Shown piece after piece: positions 34,362 to 42,716 of a stretch of DNA of 64,000 nucleotides. The notes beneath the pieces are model-generated. The model saw only the letters and a list, made by a program, of their open reading frames with translations. It did no database searches and was not told the origin of the DNA. The first letter of the stretch is position 1. Each line of letters starts with the position of its first letter. Position numbers and translations under genes: made by a program. Source of the stretch: Echiichthys vipera (lineage: Eukaryota; Chordata; Actinopteri; Perciformes; Trachinidae); NCBI GenBank assembly GCA_963691815.1, contig OY829661.1:3837001-3901000 (forward strand), read 5' to 3'.

Positions 34362-36446
34362 TTACACCCCCTGGCTCCATACGCATGCAAGATGCCGGAA
34401 ATTGTGTGTAGTTGAGATCAAAATGAAGACAGAGTTCAAAGACGGGTGTGGTCTAAGCAAAGGCAGCGGAAGTAAGGGGGTAGGAAGAGGCATTTAGAGA
34501 TATTCCAAAATAAAAGACCTGTCAGCCAATCTGTGCAGTGCGAGGAACTGAACATAACTGTCAGTATGTCAGCGTCAGCACAGACATGCAAGTGATGTTG
34601 ACCGCAGTGCATGAGAGCATGGTACTCCTGATGTCCCATCAACATTTAAAGAAGTAAGAGGAAACACTCTCATTGTTCTCAACATAACAATACAATTAAA
34701 GGAGGAATATGTAGAATCCTTATTTAAAGCTATATATTTTTTTAATAATACACCCATGAGGCATTTTAAGGGGTAGAGAATGAAAGTATTGCTTTCCCAT
34801 AAAAAAATACATTTAGTCTGAATTAATATTTTAAATTCTTTTGACAGGTTTGACAATGAATTTCTGTCCTGCTCTGTTACCATGGTAGCAGCTAATAGCG
34901 TTTGGGCATTGCTGGTTGCCAGGGTTGTCTGTTGTTGGGTGCAGCTACTGTAGGCTGGCACTGGGTGAAATGGAGTTTGCCGATCATGCAGCTGCTTCAG
35001 AGCCTCAGTGAAGGGGCCGTTATTTGTCCCAGCAGCTGAGTGAGCAGAGACGGGCAACAACCAGAGTCACTATAGGCCGAGCATTCACTCCATGGACTGA
35101 GAGAAAGGAGAGAAACGCCATTCAAACGCACGCCCCCATGGCTACGCTTCTCCTTGATCGCTAACATCACTTTCATCTTTACTTAGATGGAACAGCTAAT
35201 GCTAACAGCTAACGCCAACGGCTAACGCTAACTGTCAATCAAACAAACTCCTCTGTAATCCTTGTTTTTATGTTGTGATTTGCTGGAGGGCACGGGTCCA
35301 AACAGGCTCAAACAGACTCCGGTCTAATGTAGGCTACTGGGCCGGGTCTGACAAACCTGGCAACCCAACTGCTGGAGTTTTTGTTGTTGTGACTACGATC
35401 TTGACACACTAGATGGAGATCTGATCATTCTCAAAATTCAACCTTTAACTCTTCATGAGCACAAAAAAAATGACTGTAAGCATGGCCGCTCTGTGCTTCC
35501 GCATTGAAATGAGGTCCTGCTGAAGCTTAAAGTCCAGCAGGGGTGGACGGTCCTAATCCAGTATAGCATTTGCCCTTCAGGGACCAGCTCCCCGAAGTCT
35601 TACTGGATATTTGAACAAGAGTAACAAGGTTATTGTTTATGGACAGATTTAGATTTTCAAACCAAGCAATATTATAAAATGTTCAAAAAGGTTCAATGAC
35701 ACAGCTGTAAAGATCTTCATTCATTTTTACTCGTGTGTGTGTGTGTATGTGTGTATATATGTGTGCATGTGTGTGCATGTGTGTGCGTACGTGTGTGTAA
35801 ATGTGTGTGTGTGCGTGTCTGTGTGTGTGTGGGTGTGTGTGTGTGTGTGTGTGTGTGCGTCTGTGTGTGGGTGTGCGTGTGCGTGTGCGTGTGTGTGTGT
35901 GTGTGTGCTGGGTGGGGTGCAGGGCAGGCCCCTCCTTGATAGAAGTGCTCTAAGAATAATACACTCACGATATGTAGGCTGGATAAAGGAAGCCGATGAG
36001 GTTACACAGCAGGGAGGCTCCGTAACCAATGACCAAGTAGATTGCGATGATACCGATGACAGCTGGAACACACAACACAGGACGTTTGTCACGCTTTTCA
36101 CAAACACAGCCCGCATACTGGACATTTTAGAGGCCTTGTGCACTGCTTATTACAAGAACGAGTCACCAAGGTTACTATTTCTGTTTCAAATCCACCAATA
36201 TTTCATTTCTCTCGTTAGACTGTGATGACGCTGTGTCTGCCACGCGCCGGCCCAGTCCTGCTCGCGTCTCTTCCTCTGTGATGCCCTTCCGTTCTTTCTC
36301 TGTTTCCATCCCTCCTGTCAACACTCACCCACAGCGATGTACGTCCTGCTGACTCCGGTCCTCGCCTCGATCTTCGCCAGAGCCTCTGTCATTAGATTCT
36401 TTTCGTGGAGGAACTTGTCAAATCTTTCTTTGAGTCCCTGCGCCAT
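11597..36446 (-). CDS. reep5: reep5 (receptor expression-enhancing protein 5), complete, 5 exons
   Basis: REEP5 (TB2/DP1/HVA22 family) is a wedge-shaped reticulon-like protein that curves tubular endoplasmic reticulum. Coding exons on the - strand: 36446-36329 (ATG at 36446), 36062-35969, 23211-23073, 18645-18477, 11646-11597 (stop). All have GT/AG sites and phases that join cleanly: 118+94+139+169+50 = 570 nt, which is 189 residues plus stop, the length usual for REEP5. The N-terminus reads MAQGLKERFDKFLHEKN. Two hairpin membrane segments follow (AIYLVIGYGASLLCNLIGFL and TYWVVYGLFSVAEFFADIFL), then WFPFYY and an amphipathic C-terminal helix (DDAVKNIKDKATEAADKF), ending ANIMFEEKKSS. The gene is convergent with chd1. 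Introns 2 (12.8 kb), 3 (4.4 kb) and 4 (6.8 kb) are stuffed with transposons; intron 1 is only 266 bp. Confidence 0.95.
12010..12720 (-). mobile_element. Degenerate Tc1/mariner-type transposase
   Basis: Read on the - strand, two pieces of one transposase are visible in different frames: an N-terminal helix-turn-helix piece (QLLQDGRSICAVTGRFAMS, about 12590-12660) and a catalytic-core piece (VMVWEGIPLEGHADLHV ... FLLVQDDARPH, about 12105-12290). The latter is the 'vMVWGGI ... QDNARPH' block of Tc1-like DDE transposases. Frameshifts and stops make it non-functional. It lies in reep5 intron 4. Confidence 0.7.
12975..13004. repeat. (CT)n microsatellite
   Basis: A run of CT dinucleotides (tctctctct...) in reep5 intron 4, just left of the LTR element. 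Simple repeat without visible function. Confidence 0.8.
13077..13426 (+). repeat. 5' LTR of the Gmr1-like element
   Basis: 350 bp, starting TGTGGCAGTGG and ending GGCTCACA. It contains AATAAA at 13354-13359, the likely poly(A) signal at the R region. By eye it is identical to the 3' LTR at a constant offset of 4,637. Confidence 0.93.
13429..13446 (+). other. Primer-binding site (tRNA-Lys-like)
   Basis: Two bases after the 5' LTR, TGGCGCCTGAACAGGAAC closely resembles the tRNA-Lys 3'-end complement used by many retroelements, with differences within the 18-mer. Position and sequence both fit a minus-strand primer site. Confidence 0.8.
13447..14916 (+). CDS. gag: gag-protease ORF of the Gmr1-like element
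   Basis: 489 codons from the ATG at 13447, the first ATG after the primer site. The open frame extends upstream into the LTR, but that start is not used here. The N-terminal third is a Gln-rich coiled region (about residues 10-60). A capsid-like helical domain follows (DDPEAFLDIFEGTAEACGW ... HDFTHLKRAILDRLG ... FEEAGRPFAFAQRLLEAARR). This is the Gag type to which the vertebrate SCAN domain has been traced. A Pro-rich segment leads to a CCHC zinc knuckle, CWRCGQPGHLRAEC (14365-14406). An aspartic protease follows with the active-site motif LLDSG (about 14521-14535) and ends near LILGTNW. The frame runs out at 14916, 88 nt into the pol frame. Confidence 0.9.
   Translation: MTEAQSPLSLALQHLAAMQERTTTLQQQQSRALADIVAAQREDRALLQELLQRPATQPSRGRPPPVALQRMTAEDDPEAFLDIFEGTAEACGWPEEERAVRLLPLLTGVAQLAAHSLPAASRHDFTHLKRAILDRLGSTPEGHRRRFRGLSFEEAGRPFAFAQRLLEAARRWLQPGTHSGEDVVGQVALEQFIAGLPSSTANWVQCHRPPTIEAAIVLAEDHLSLPRRSMREEARPAAIPAGRPTPAPRRRFPAAAAPHPAPHTHTHPEPGPLWSTNNTLPSVPQGPAYVSGRPAPRGVPQTPGQGCWRCGQPGHLRAECPLMEVGQVVRVAGPPAPSPGSEGTYRIPVCIQGGTHQALLDSGCEQTMIHQRLVRPGALLEASWVKVRCVHGDIHDYPVVALEILFKGKKHRVRAGVSTRLTHPLILGTNWPGFASLAGETMRVRSRTSGKCGWCAVLSGETGVPHPDAVGGGAWGRRGQHGWLRGPCR
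14829..17696 (+). CDS. pol: pol ORF: integrase, then reverse transcriptase and RNase H
   Basis: This frame is open from 14829 (after TGA at 14826-14828) to the stop at 17696; its first ATG is at 14868. It lies in the -1 frame relative to gag and overlaps it by 88 nt. Integrase comes first: the HHCC zinc finger (HHNPMAGHLGY ... WCASCREC), catalytic Asp (15360-15362), Asp (15537-15539) and Glu (15645-15647), the last two separated by 35 residues. Reverse transcriptase follows, with MGVIEESNSDWCCPIVLVRK, the LPFGLFGAPATFQ block and the YLDD catalytic box at 16851-16862. RNase H begins at LQTDASNSGLGAVL and continues to DHAPLQWLH. No stop or frameshift interrupts it. Expression probably needs a -1 frameshift near the G run at 14857-14866. 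Confidence 0.92.
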   Translation, partial: DGGAASRRRRGGGVGPAGPARLAPGALQIAPMEDFPLEQSRDETLRHAFNQVMKIDGCQVHPNTALTHPYFIVIRDRLYRASRDARTGEELTQLLVPKSRRETIFQAAHHNPMAGHLGYDKTLNRIMARFYWPGIRADVSRWCASCRECQLVNPPATPKAPLRPLPLMEVPFDRIAMDLIGPLDRSARGYRFVLVLVDYATRYPEAVPLRNISAKSVAQALFQVISRVGIPKEILTDQGTSFMSRTLRELYELLGIRSSRTSVYHPQTDGLVERFNKTLKNMIRKFVHEDSRNWDKWLDPLLFAVREVPQASTGFSPFELLFGRKPRGVLDLVKENWEAGPSTSKNEVQHVLDLRAKLHSLGQLSRENLLQAQERQQRLYNRGAKLRQFSPGDKVLVLLPSSSSKLLAKWQGPFVVTRRVGDVDYEVVRSDRGGATQVYHLNLLKAWREVTAVSLATTVIERDELGPEVAKSNYSAPVPFDDHLSPSQIADVASLQQRFADVFSPLPGRTSLIHHHIETPPGVTVRSRPYRLPEHKRKIVLAELQAMLEMGVIEESNSDWCCPIVLVRKSDGSIRFCVDYRRVNEVSKFDAYPMPRVDELLDRLGTARFFTTLDLTKGYWQIPLSLESREKTAFSTPYGLYQFVTLPFGLFGAPATFQRLMDRVLRPHSAYAAAYLDDVIIHSESWEQHMQQVGAVLESLRKAGLTANPKKCAVGRREVRYLGYHLGGGQVRPQVQKTAAVAACPTPKTKKEVRRFLGLAGYYRRFIPAFSELTSPLTHLTRKGASDQVQWTEPCQLAFERVKRALCGKPLLYTPNFSLPFILQTDASNSGLGAVLSQEVEGIDRPVLYISRKLAQREVNYSTVEKECLAIRWAVGALRYYLLGRSFTLWSDHAPLQWLHRMKDANARITRWYLALQPFRFKVIHRPGNRMVVADFLSRSAEGGGSGLAAGGIPA
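17697..17713 (+). other. Polypurine tract of the Gmr1-like element
   Basis: A G-rich stretch (gggcggtgggggta) immediately 5' of the 3' LTR, in the place where plus-strand priming occurs. It is short and not pure purine, so the call rests mainly on position. Confidence 0.6.
17714..18063 (+). repeat. 3' LTR of the Gmr1-like element
   Basis: 350 bp, identical by eye to 13077-13426, followed directly by the second copy of the target duplication (acagg). Confidence 0.93.
18721..20110 (-). mobile_element. Degraded L2-type LINE tail interrupted by a hAT-like MITE
   Basis: In reep5 intron 3, sequence such as 'gaattcaattcaattgtatt' at 18730, the block at 18800-18860 and 19840-20090 (accaacaattcccccatgagc ... 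gacgaaaaccttcctg) resemble the 3' tails of the L2-type LINEs elsewhere in the window. The identification is approximate because of divergence. The LINE tail is split by the element 18921-19729. Confidence 0.4.
18921..19729. mobile_element. hAT-like MITE (cagtgtttccccc termini)
   Basis: It starts CAGTGTTTCCCCC at 18921 and ends GGGGAAACACTG at 19729, a terminal inverted repeat typical of hAT-related elements. I find no clear 8-bp duplication at the ends and no transposase frame, so it is a non-autonomous copy with eroded edges. Confidence 0.6.
20110..21050. other. reep5 intron 3, no recognised feature
   Basis: AT-rich intronic DNA. A short (TA)n tract lies near 20938-20950. I see no gene, exon or transposon signature here. 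Confidence 0.5.
21053..21270 (-). mobile_element. L2-type LINE 3' tail (truncated copy)
   Basis: It begins with the (TTCAA)-type tail 'cagttcaattcaattttattta' and runs through 'cataacaaaagtgatctcaggacactttacagagtagg' to 'ctgtctgcactgg'. This is the reverse complement of the 3' end of the L2 copies at 28786-29735 and 36725-39155. Only the terminal ~220 bp are present, as expected of 5'-truncated LINE insertions. Confidence 0.75.
22310..22470. repeat. Dispersed repeat, copy 1 (sister at 33395-33640)
   Basis: 'gcgactcccgtaggc', 'ttggatcaagttgag', 'gaacggaccccga' and 'tacgtccat' occur in the same order at 33546-33630. This is a family of short interspersed repeats; the class is not assigned. Confidence 0.7.
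25468..25562 (+). other. Exon-like small ORF (32 codons) at the head of the minisatellite
   Basis: An ATG at 25468 in good context (agccATGG) opens a charged reading frame beginning METKGASNRKHKEEE and ending KEEGV. It runs into a consensus-like splice donor (AG|gtaacg at 25562/25563), with an in-frame TAA just behind it. Upstream within 100 bp are a CRE-like tgatgacgtttca and an inverted CCAAT box (ccattgg). It lies on the + strand in reep5 intron 2. I do not recognise the product. It may be the first exon of a lost or lineage-specific gene, or a repeat feature. No partner exon was found. Confidence 0.25.
25541..26358. repeat. 60/65-bp minisatellite, about 13 units
   Basis: Tandem units of the form gaggagggagttagctaacg followed by ttagtaaag(taaag)tcaaaa and gttcagattaaactaaatga. 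Unit lengths alternate between 60 and 65 bp according to an optional extra 'taaag'. Unit starts are near 25551, 25616, 25676, 25736, 25801, 25861, 25921, 25986, 26051, 26115, 26175, 26235 and 26300. Most units are nearly identical, with scattered substitutions increasing toward the right. Each contains the palindrome gttagctaac. Confidence 0.95.
26359..27618. other. reep5 intron 2, no recognised feature
   Basis: AT-rich unique-looking intronic DNA between the minisatellite and the MITE at 27619. No exon, RNA gene or transposon signature was found. Confidence 0.5.
27619..28433. mobile_element. MITE, copy A (agcccagtt/aactgggctt termini)
   Basis: The ends are inverted repeats: 'aagcccagttcggacctaagatttgcaac' type sequence at 27619 and 'gttgcaaatctttggtctga...ctgggctt' at 28405-28433. 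The inside is non-coding apart from a long purine microsatellite at 27896-28062. A second copy (51829-55873) is split by later insertions. Confidence 0.7.
27896..28062. repeat. (GT)n/(GA)n compound microsatellite
   Basis: gtgtgtgt followed by long interrupted agagag/acacac runs. The many open frames across it (Arg/Glu/Ser repeats) are artefacts of simple sequence. Confidence 0.95.
28786..29735 (+). mobile_element. 5'-truncated L2-type LINE
   Basis: Starts 'aaaatgctgcagctcgtgtactgac' inside the end of the reverse transcriptase ORF (HWLPVKSRIEFKILLLTYKA, then APSYLKELIVPYHPTRSLRS). It continues through the 3'UTR to the tail 'caataaaattgaactgaatt' at 29705-29735. Frame pieces are broken by a few stops. 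It matches 38010-39155. Confidence 0.85.
29736..32255. other. reep5 intron 2, mostly unassigned
   Basis: Apart from the small hairpin MITE at 31360-31500, and a stretch at 30780-30960 that is similar to 49620-49870 (shared 'gtgctaactg', 'ctctcacgcaggcgc', 'gctagttgg'), I recognise nothing here. Confidence 0.5.
31360..31500. mobile_element. Hairpin MITE with poly-C loop
   Basis: 'cattagattgaggtgtttc' (31377-31395) is mirrored as 'gaaacacctcaatataatg' (31456-31474). The arms continue outward less perfectly (gtagtg/aatactac). A run of about 20 C at 31402-31421 lies in the loop. Confidence 0.6.
32262..33245 (-). mobile_element. Non-LTR retrotransposon C-terminal fragment, split by an L2 tail
   Basis: Read on the - strand, 33233-33035 gives VKEFKYLGIMFTSEGTME ... 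AEMGFLRRVAGVS. After the L2 insertion, 32611-32423 gives VRSSAIREELGVEPLL ... RSQLRWFGHLIRMPPGRLP. These are successive parts of the C-terminal region of a LINE reverse transcriptase (the RWFGHL.RM and FKYLG motifs are typical). Family not assigned (RTE- or I-like). The upstream RT domain is absent. Confidence 0.65.
32620..33028 (-). mobile_element. L2-type LINE 3' tail nested in the LINE fragment
   Basis: It begins with the tail 'aattcaattcaattcaatttt' and ends at about 33028. It is flanked by the 6-bp target duplication tatctc (32614-32619 and 33029-33034). The body matches the 3' ends of the other L2 copies. Confidence 0.85.
33395..33640. repeat. Dispersed repeat, copy 2 (sister of 22310-22470)
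   Basis: Shares 'ggcgactcccgtaggc', 'ttggatcaagttgag', 'gaacggaccccga' and 'ttacgtccatt' with 22380-22450. Class not assigned. Confidence 0.65.
33641..35730. other. reep5 intron 2, no recognised gene
   Basis: Contains a (GT)n run at about 34322-34358 and AT-rich DNA with 'gctaacgctaac'-like motifs near 35200. No exon or transposon protein was seen. Confidence 0.5.
35733..35910. repeat. (GT)n microsatellite close to reep5 exon 2
   Basis: A long imperfect GT/GC-interrupted run ending 59 bp from the splice donor of reep5 exon 2 (35969). Frames of Cys/Val or Thr/His repeats across it are artefacts. Confidence 0.95.
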
Positions 36447-36724
36447 GGCTGCACTTATTTCTCTGCCGACGCGGAGTAGGAAACCGTTGTGAATCAAACT
36501 GCGACACCCCTGCAACACAGAACACAACCCAATACACACGAGTGTTCCAGTCACACCGGATGTACAGTACTTCCTCCGACCACCAACTTCAAAATAAAAG
36601 CACGGTGTCTATTTAAATGGATGAGTCGGGTTTTTTCGAAGTATGAGGTACTTATCCATGGGTGCAGATCCCGGGGCCGATTTCTGAAAAACATCCCCCT
36701 CCTCCATTAAAAATACCCTAAATT
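36447..36724 (-). promoter_or_regulatory. reep5: reep5 5'UTR / promoter-proximal region
   Basis: Sequence upstream of the reep5 ATG on the - strand. It contains a moderately CpG-bearing stretch (36430-36480 'gccgacgcggag'), and the - strand reading shows no TATA box near a fixed distance. The transcription start cannot be set from sequence alone. The L2 copy starting near 36725 limits the unique upstream region to under 300 bp. Confidence 0.35.
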
Positions 36725-39155
36725 ATTCAGGAACAAATATATTTCTGACTCCACATTTCATTTCTCTGCCAGAGCTGCCTATTACTCATCTTTAATAGAG
36801 GAGAATAGAACAATCCTAGATTTCTTTTCAGCACTGTAGCCAGGCTGACAGAGAGCCACAGCTCTATTGAGCCATGTATTCCTATAACCCTCAGTAGTAG
36901 CGACTTCATGACCTTCTTTAATGACAAAATTAAAACTATAAGAGACAAAATCAACTCGACCAGCACCAATTTTTCTTCAAACTCAGGAACCCTATCAGCA
37001 AGTTATGTACCACAGCCCTTTAAAGTAGCTGTAATTAAACCTCTTCTTGATCCAGAGGTACTAGCCAACTATAGACCTTTTTCTAACCTTCCTTTTCTCT
37101 CTAAGATCCTCGAGTAATTAGTCGCCAATCAGCTGTGTAATTCTTTACATAATAATGAGTTATTTGAGGACTTCCAGTCAGGATTTAGAGTGAATCATAG
37201 CACTGAGACAGCACTGGTGAAAATTACTAATGACCTTCTAATAGCTTCAGACAAAGGACTTGTCTCTGTGCTTGTTTTACTAGATCTTAGTGCTGCCTTC
37301 GACACTATTGACCATCACATCCTGCTACAGAGACTGGAGCATCTAATTGGCATTAAAGGAACCGCACTGAGCTGGTTTAAGTCATATTTATCAGATAGAT
37401 CTCAGTTTGTACATGTTAATGACAAATCCTCCATGCACACTAAAGTCAGTCACGGAGTCCCACAGGGTTCCGTCCTTGGCCCGATTCTATTCACCTTATA
37501 TATACTTCCCTTAGGAAATATTATAAGGAAGCACTCCATAAATTTTCATTGTTATGCTGATGATACACAATTATATTTGTCGATCAAACCAGAAGAAACC
37601 GATCAGTTAGCTAAACTTCAAATGTGCATTAAGGAGGTAAAAAGCTGGATGACCTGCAATTCTCTGATGTTAAACTCAGATCAAACAAAAGTCATTGTAC
37701 TTGGCCCCAAATGCCTCCGAAACTCAATAGCTAAAGACGTTGTTACTGTGGATGATGTTGTGTTGTCCTCCAGCACCACAGTAAGGAATCTGGGTGTTAT
37801 TTTTGATCAGGATATGTCCTTCCATTCTCACATAAAACTAACGACAAGGACTGCATATTTTCACCTGCGTAATATTGCAAAAAATTAGGAACATTGTGTC
37901 TCAGAAAGATGCAGAAAAACTAGTCCATGCATTTGTTACTTCTAGGCTGGACTACTGCAACTCCTTATTATCAGACTGCTCCAATAAGTCTGTTAAGAGT
38001 CTCCAGTTGGTCCAAAATGCTGCAGCTCGTGTACTAACTAAAACAAATAGAAGAGAACATATTTCTCCTGTATTAGCTTCTTTGCACTGGCTACCTGTAA
38101 AATCTGGAATAGAATTTAAAATCTTTTTTCTTACCTACAAAGCTCTCACTGGTCAGGCTCCGTTCAAAAGTAGAATGGGAGGCAGAGCCTTCAGCTACCA
38201 AGCTCCTCTCCTGTGGAACCAACTCCCAAGTGTTATTCAGGAGGCAGACACTGTCCCCATATTTAAAAGTAAACTTAAAACTTTCCTCTCTGATAAATCT
38301 TACAGCTAGGGCTTACGAGCCCTTAGCTATGTTGTTATTTTTAAGCTGATTTTGTTGATTCTGCTTAATTATGCTGCTATAGGCCTAGTCTGCCGGGGGA
38401 TAATCCTTTTCTGATACTCTGAGCTTCTCTCCTCTCTGTCTGTATCATTCATGTCTCATCAATGCATGTTACTAATTCAACTTCTTCCCCGGAGTTGTTT
38501 GTGCTTTGTCGTCTCTCAGGTCTCTGCTGATCGTGGTGGTGCCTGCTGCCATGGTCCTGCATGACGATTCCTGCTACTACTATAACAATTAGTCATATAT
38601 ACTGTCACTAGTCTTATAAACTATAAAATTTGTAGCCATAATAACACCATCAATGGTATGTCTCGCTGTATCGTAGCTGCTATTGCCACTACTTATCATT
38701 GATCATGTTTGCCACCATAATTATTTTCATTGTAGTATTCTATCACCTTAGCTGTGCTTGTTTTTTTAATATTCTGCTGTATTAACTGCCATAACATACA
38801 AGTCATATTCACATTACTATAGATATTATTATAGTTACTGTCACTCTTTGGTTGCTTGCATCTCTGGAAGTGTGTATGTGTGTGTGTGTGTCTTTCTTTG
38901 TCTCTCTCTGTCTTTTCTTCCTCCCCAACCGGTGCAGACAGATATCCGTCCTCTACAGAGCTGGATCTGTCTGACGTTCCTGCCTGTTATAGTGAAGGTT
39001 TTTGTTGCCACTGTACTCTACGGGGGAAGTGTTGGGTCCATGTAAATCATAAATAAGTCATTGAGTGTGGTCTTTAACTACTCTGTAAAGTGTCCTGAGA
39101 TAAATTTTGTTATGATTTTTCACTGTAAATAAAATTGAATTGAATTGAATTAGTA
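36725..39155 (+). mobile_element. L2/Maui-like LINE, 5'-truncated, nearly complete reverse transcriptase
   Basis: It starts in the linker before the RT domain and ends in a (TTGAA)-type tail at 39125-39155. Frames at 36908-37117, 37190-37888 and 37875-38309 are consecutive pieces of one protein: NYRPFSNLPFLSKILE, HSTETALVKITNDLLIASDK, LLDLSAAFDTIDHHILLQRL, GVPQGSVLGPILFTLYILPL and the FHCYADDTQLYLS catalytic box (about 37543-37580), ending in the C-terminal HWLPVKSGIEFK. A stop at 37116, an internal deletion near 36985 and another near 38165, and a frame change at about 37880 make it dead. It lies just upstream of reep5. Confidence 0.9.
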
Positions 39156-39509
39156 CATGCAAAGTAACCTGCTGCATGTGTTGATATCAATTGGTATTGC
39201 TAACAATTGACCTCAGGTACGATTACCTCTTCACGTGTTTTAGCCAGTATATAAGATTAGAACGAAAAAAAGGAGGACAGCAGGACCTCATCCTTTGATG
39301 TGGCCAAACAGTTACATAACAATTTCCATAAATACTTTTTCCCATTGACTTACATGGCAAAAGAGATGTCTGTAAATCTGTGGATACATTCATTATCTTT
39401 AGTTAAAATCATATGATAACTAATTTAGTCTGATCAAAGTTAGCAGTTAGAGTCTAGAAGAGTCACATGATTAAATGATTTAATCCTCATTCAGGTTAGC
39501 TGGAGCACT

Positions 39510-39660
<151 letters not shown>

Positions 39661-40094
39661 AACTGTTGACCAGTCTGTTTATTTATCACTTTTGTATTCT
39701 ACTGTCACTTAACCTATTTTACTATTTTTTTGATGTTTCTATCTGTTAATTTGTTTTCATGCTTTGTACATACTGGAGTCTATTGTTGTATTTTATTTTG
39801 TTGCATCTGTTATTGATGCTTTGTAATTTGCACTTTTCTCTTTTGCCATGTCAATTTCCGCACAGTGGTACTATAAATACGGTATAATAATAATAATAAA
39901 ATAATAGACAAAACACAAGCGAATTAAGAAAACAACTTTTTCAATTTGACAACACGTGCACAGCATTTAGAAAACATGCTGCGAGGCGGTCTCGTCTAGT
40001 CTTGCCCTACTGCCCACCATAAACTATAGTTAAACAAAAACGTAATAATCTATGATTTCACTGTGTTTTCGTGCTACACTGGTGTTGGAAACCA

Positions 40095-41935
40095 GTGACC
40101 CGCCGGCCGGTGAGTTTTAAAATACCAATCGAAATGCTCATAATTATCTTCAGACCCTCTACTAAACAAATGTATGTGGGCACATTTTTAGACCCGACCG
40201 AAATCGTATTATTGGCGGGAGAAGGGGGGTGCGCGACAAAAAAGGGCCGTAGTGAAACACCTCCAGCACACAGCTTAGTCCCGTCTCCGTAGAGCCCAGA
40301 GCAAGGCTCTGGCAGAGACACAACTCTTCTGCTCAAACTTTGTATGCATTGTGGCTGATGTTTTGTCTATTGTTTTTCGTTATTTTCTGTGTTGTTTTGT
40401 GCTTGGCACTCGGACATGGCGGCTGATGGTCTTTCAGGGAGGAGAAGCTAATTTTTCAAGCCTATCATAAATGTGTTTGTTTATTTATATGTAAATTCTA
40501 CCCTTTGTTCCTTTTCAAGAAAATTATCTGTGACCTGGTCGTACCAACTAGGCGTCTTTTCCAGGGACTTGACCAGTGTCCTCTCAACGGCCTTGGCCCA
40601 TTGTGTTTCGGGTGTAAGACTTGAGCTGCTTTAAACAGGAGAAGCTCCTCTCTACACCTGCAGATGTAGATCCAACTGTTGCTACTAATGACAACTGTTT
40701 GTACAGCTGAGGCCTTGCACTGTCCAACTCCATGTCTTTCAGGAACAGCAAGAAATCACACAGCTTTCCCCTGTTGCCCTGCAAGTCCTGGTTTGAATAA
40801 AGGACCCAAAGTTCAGACCTCATTCTCCCTGAATCAAAGAACTGGCCATAACTTTTCAGGACACTCTGAAACGCCTCCTCTGGAAACACTCCCTGGATCG
40901 ACTAATTCTAAGAAGTGCATGCTTTCCTAATTTTCAAAATGCCAAGGTAACTGCTCTGAAATATTGTCTAGGATGTCATGTACAGATTTCTGTAGCACTC
41001 CTTGGGATCCTGCAGTTGTGAAGACGGTGCTTTCTCAGGGGCTCAAATTGCGGGACGGATGTGAGATCTGCTGCTTTTGCATAGACAGCCTGGAAAGCCC
41101 CCTCTGACCTCTTCTCTTAGACATAAGCAAGAAGAGACTCAATTCTTTTCTTGCAGTGCAGAACATCCATAGTTCTCTGCTAGACATTGTCAAACACCAC
41201 ATCAGTCTTAGAGAAGATTTGTTCATATGTGTACAACATAAACACAAACTCAAAATCCTCCAGCATCATCAGAAAGCCTTTGGCACAATCTAATGTTTCA
41301 TCATCCATGATGTTATCTGCAATGATCTTCTCAAAAGTCTCCAGGAGGGCGTCATAAGTGTTTGCCACAGTACTCACTATCTGTGATGTAAAATTCCATC
41401 GAGTAGGAGCGTTTCTGGGCAACCTTGAGCAGCCTGGCGACTCAAGAAAAGACGTCCTTTTTGTGGATTTTAAGAAAAATGTGGAAAACTCAGAGAGAGA
41501 TGTAAAAACCATCTGCACTCAGAGAAGCATTTAGCCACCTGAGACAGCACCAGATTCAATCTGTGTACATGGCAATGCACCAACATTGCACTGGGGGCTA
41601 TTGCTTTAACTTTGGAAACCAATGAGAGCTGAAGCCATGACAGCAGCCCCATCATAGGTTTGTGCCACAAGTTTCTCCCTGAAATTATAGCCCTGCATGT
41701 TCTCATTCAAGACTTCAAAAACAGACTGTGCATCTCTTCCCCCGGAAACAAAAAAAAATCCAATAAAAAAGCGCTCCTGAATTTTACCTGCACTATCCAC
41801 ATAGCGAACAATGACAGAGAGTATGGCACAGCAGGCTATATACGTTGTCTCATCCACCTGTCATGCAAAAAAGGGAGCAGCCTGAATTTAATCTTTGATC
41901 TCATCAGGAACAGTGGCTGAAAGAGCAGTGATCAA
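40095..41935 (-). mobile_element. hAT-superfamily transposon with broken transposase
   Basis: On the - strand, frames from 41857 down to 40584 spell a hAT transposase in order: RYVDSAGKIQERF, VAQTYDGAAVMASALIG, AMLVHCHVHRLNLVLSQ, then the C-terminal dimerisation block VGSTSAGVERSFSCLKQLKS. Stops and frame changes separate the pieces. The left terminus may be at CAGTGACCCGCCGGCC (40094); the right terminus is not clear. A shortened relative lies at 42711-43380. Confidence 0.8.
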
Positions 41936-42049
41936 GTCTTTTTGGATTGAATGGGACATCCCAGAAAACTGATGACTGGAAGTGTGGCCAGGACAGAGTC
42001 ATATTTTGCTAATGTTTCTGTAAACTCCCTTTAATTCCCTTGGTTGGAT

Positions 42050-42104
42050 GATTCACCACTCCCATCATGCCCCCGAACTGACAGCTCCTGACGGCCAAGC
42101 TGCC

Positions 42105-42141
<37 letters not shown>

Positions 42142-42575
42142 TTGTCTCTCTCTTTCCATCTGTCTGGCTTTTCTCTCTTTCTCTCTCCTTTTCTTCCTCC
42201 CCAACCAGTAGACAGTTGTCCATCCTCCATAGAGCTGGGTCTATTCCACGTTCCTGCCTGCTAAAGGGAAGGTTTTAGAGGCCATTGTGCATTGTGTTCA
42301 CAACATTGCTGAAATTAATTGGTGACTCTAAATTGCCCGTAGGTGTAAATGTGAGTGTGAATGGTAGTCTGTCTCTACAAGCGGTTGAAGATTATGGATG
42401 ATGGATGGATTATTATTATTATTATAGGTCGTGTGACTTGTTGCTGTTCATGGGGGAATTGTTGAGTCTCTGTAAATCCTGAATAAGCCAAGTCATCTTT
42501 ACCTACTCTAGTGTCTTGAAATTTTGTTATGATTTGGCACTATAAATAACAAAATTGAATTGAATTGTCCAATTC
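42050..42575 (+). mobile_element. L2-type LINE 3'UTR fragment with (CTGT)n
   Basis: A (ctgt)n tract at 42106-42141, then 'cttttcttcctccccaacc', 'agagctgggtct' and 'gaaattttgttatgatttgg', ending at the tail 'aaaattgaattgaattg' near 42567. Same order as the ends of the other L2 copies, but more diverged and with an inserted stretch (about 42285-42420). Confidence 0.65.
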
Positions 42576-42619
42576 AGTGGAAATCATGGGTACATACAGT
42601 ACAATACACATTAGAACAC

Positions 42620-42657
42620 AAACACACACACACACACACAGGCACGCACGCACATGC

Positions 42658-42689
<32 letters not shown>

Positions 42690-42716
42690 ACACGCACACG
42701 CACACACACACACACA
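42620..42716. repeat. (CA)n microsatellite
   Basis: CA repeats with CG interruptions that abut directly on the hAT derivative; the junction is at about 42716. Confidence 0.95.

Noticed and set aside
35717..36225. Cys/Val- and Thr/His-repeat frames of up to 162 codons
   Set aside because: They are products of a (GT)n tract; the only real coding part is reep5 exon 2 on the - strand in another frame.
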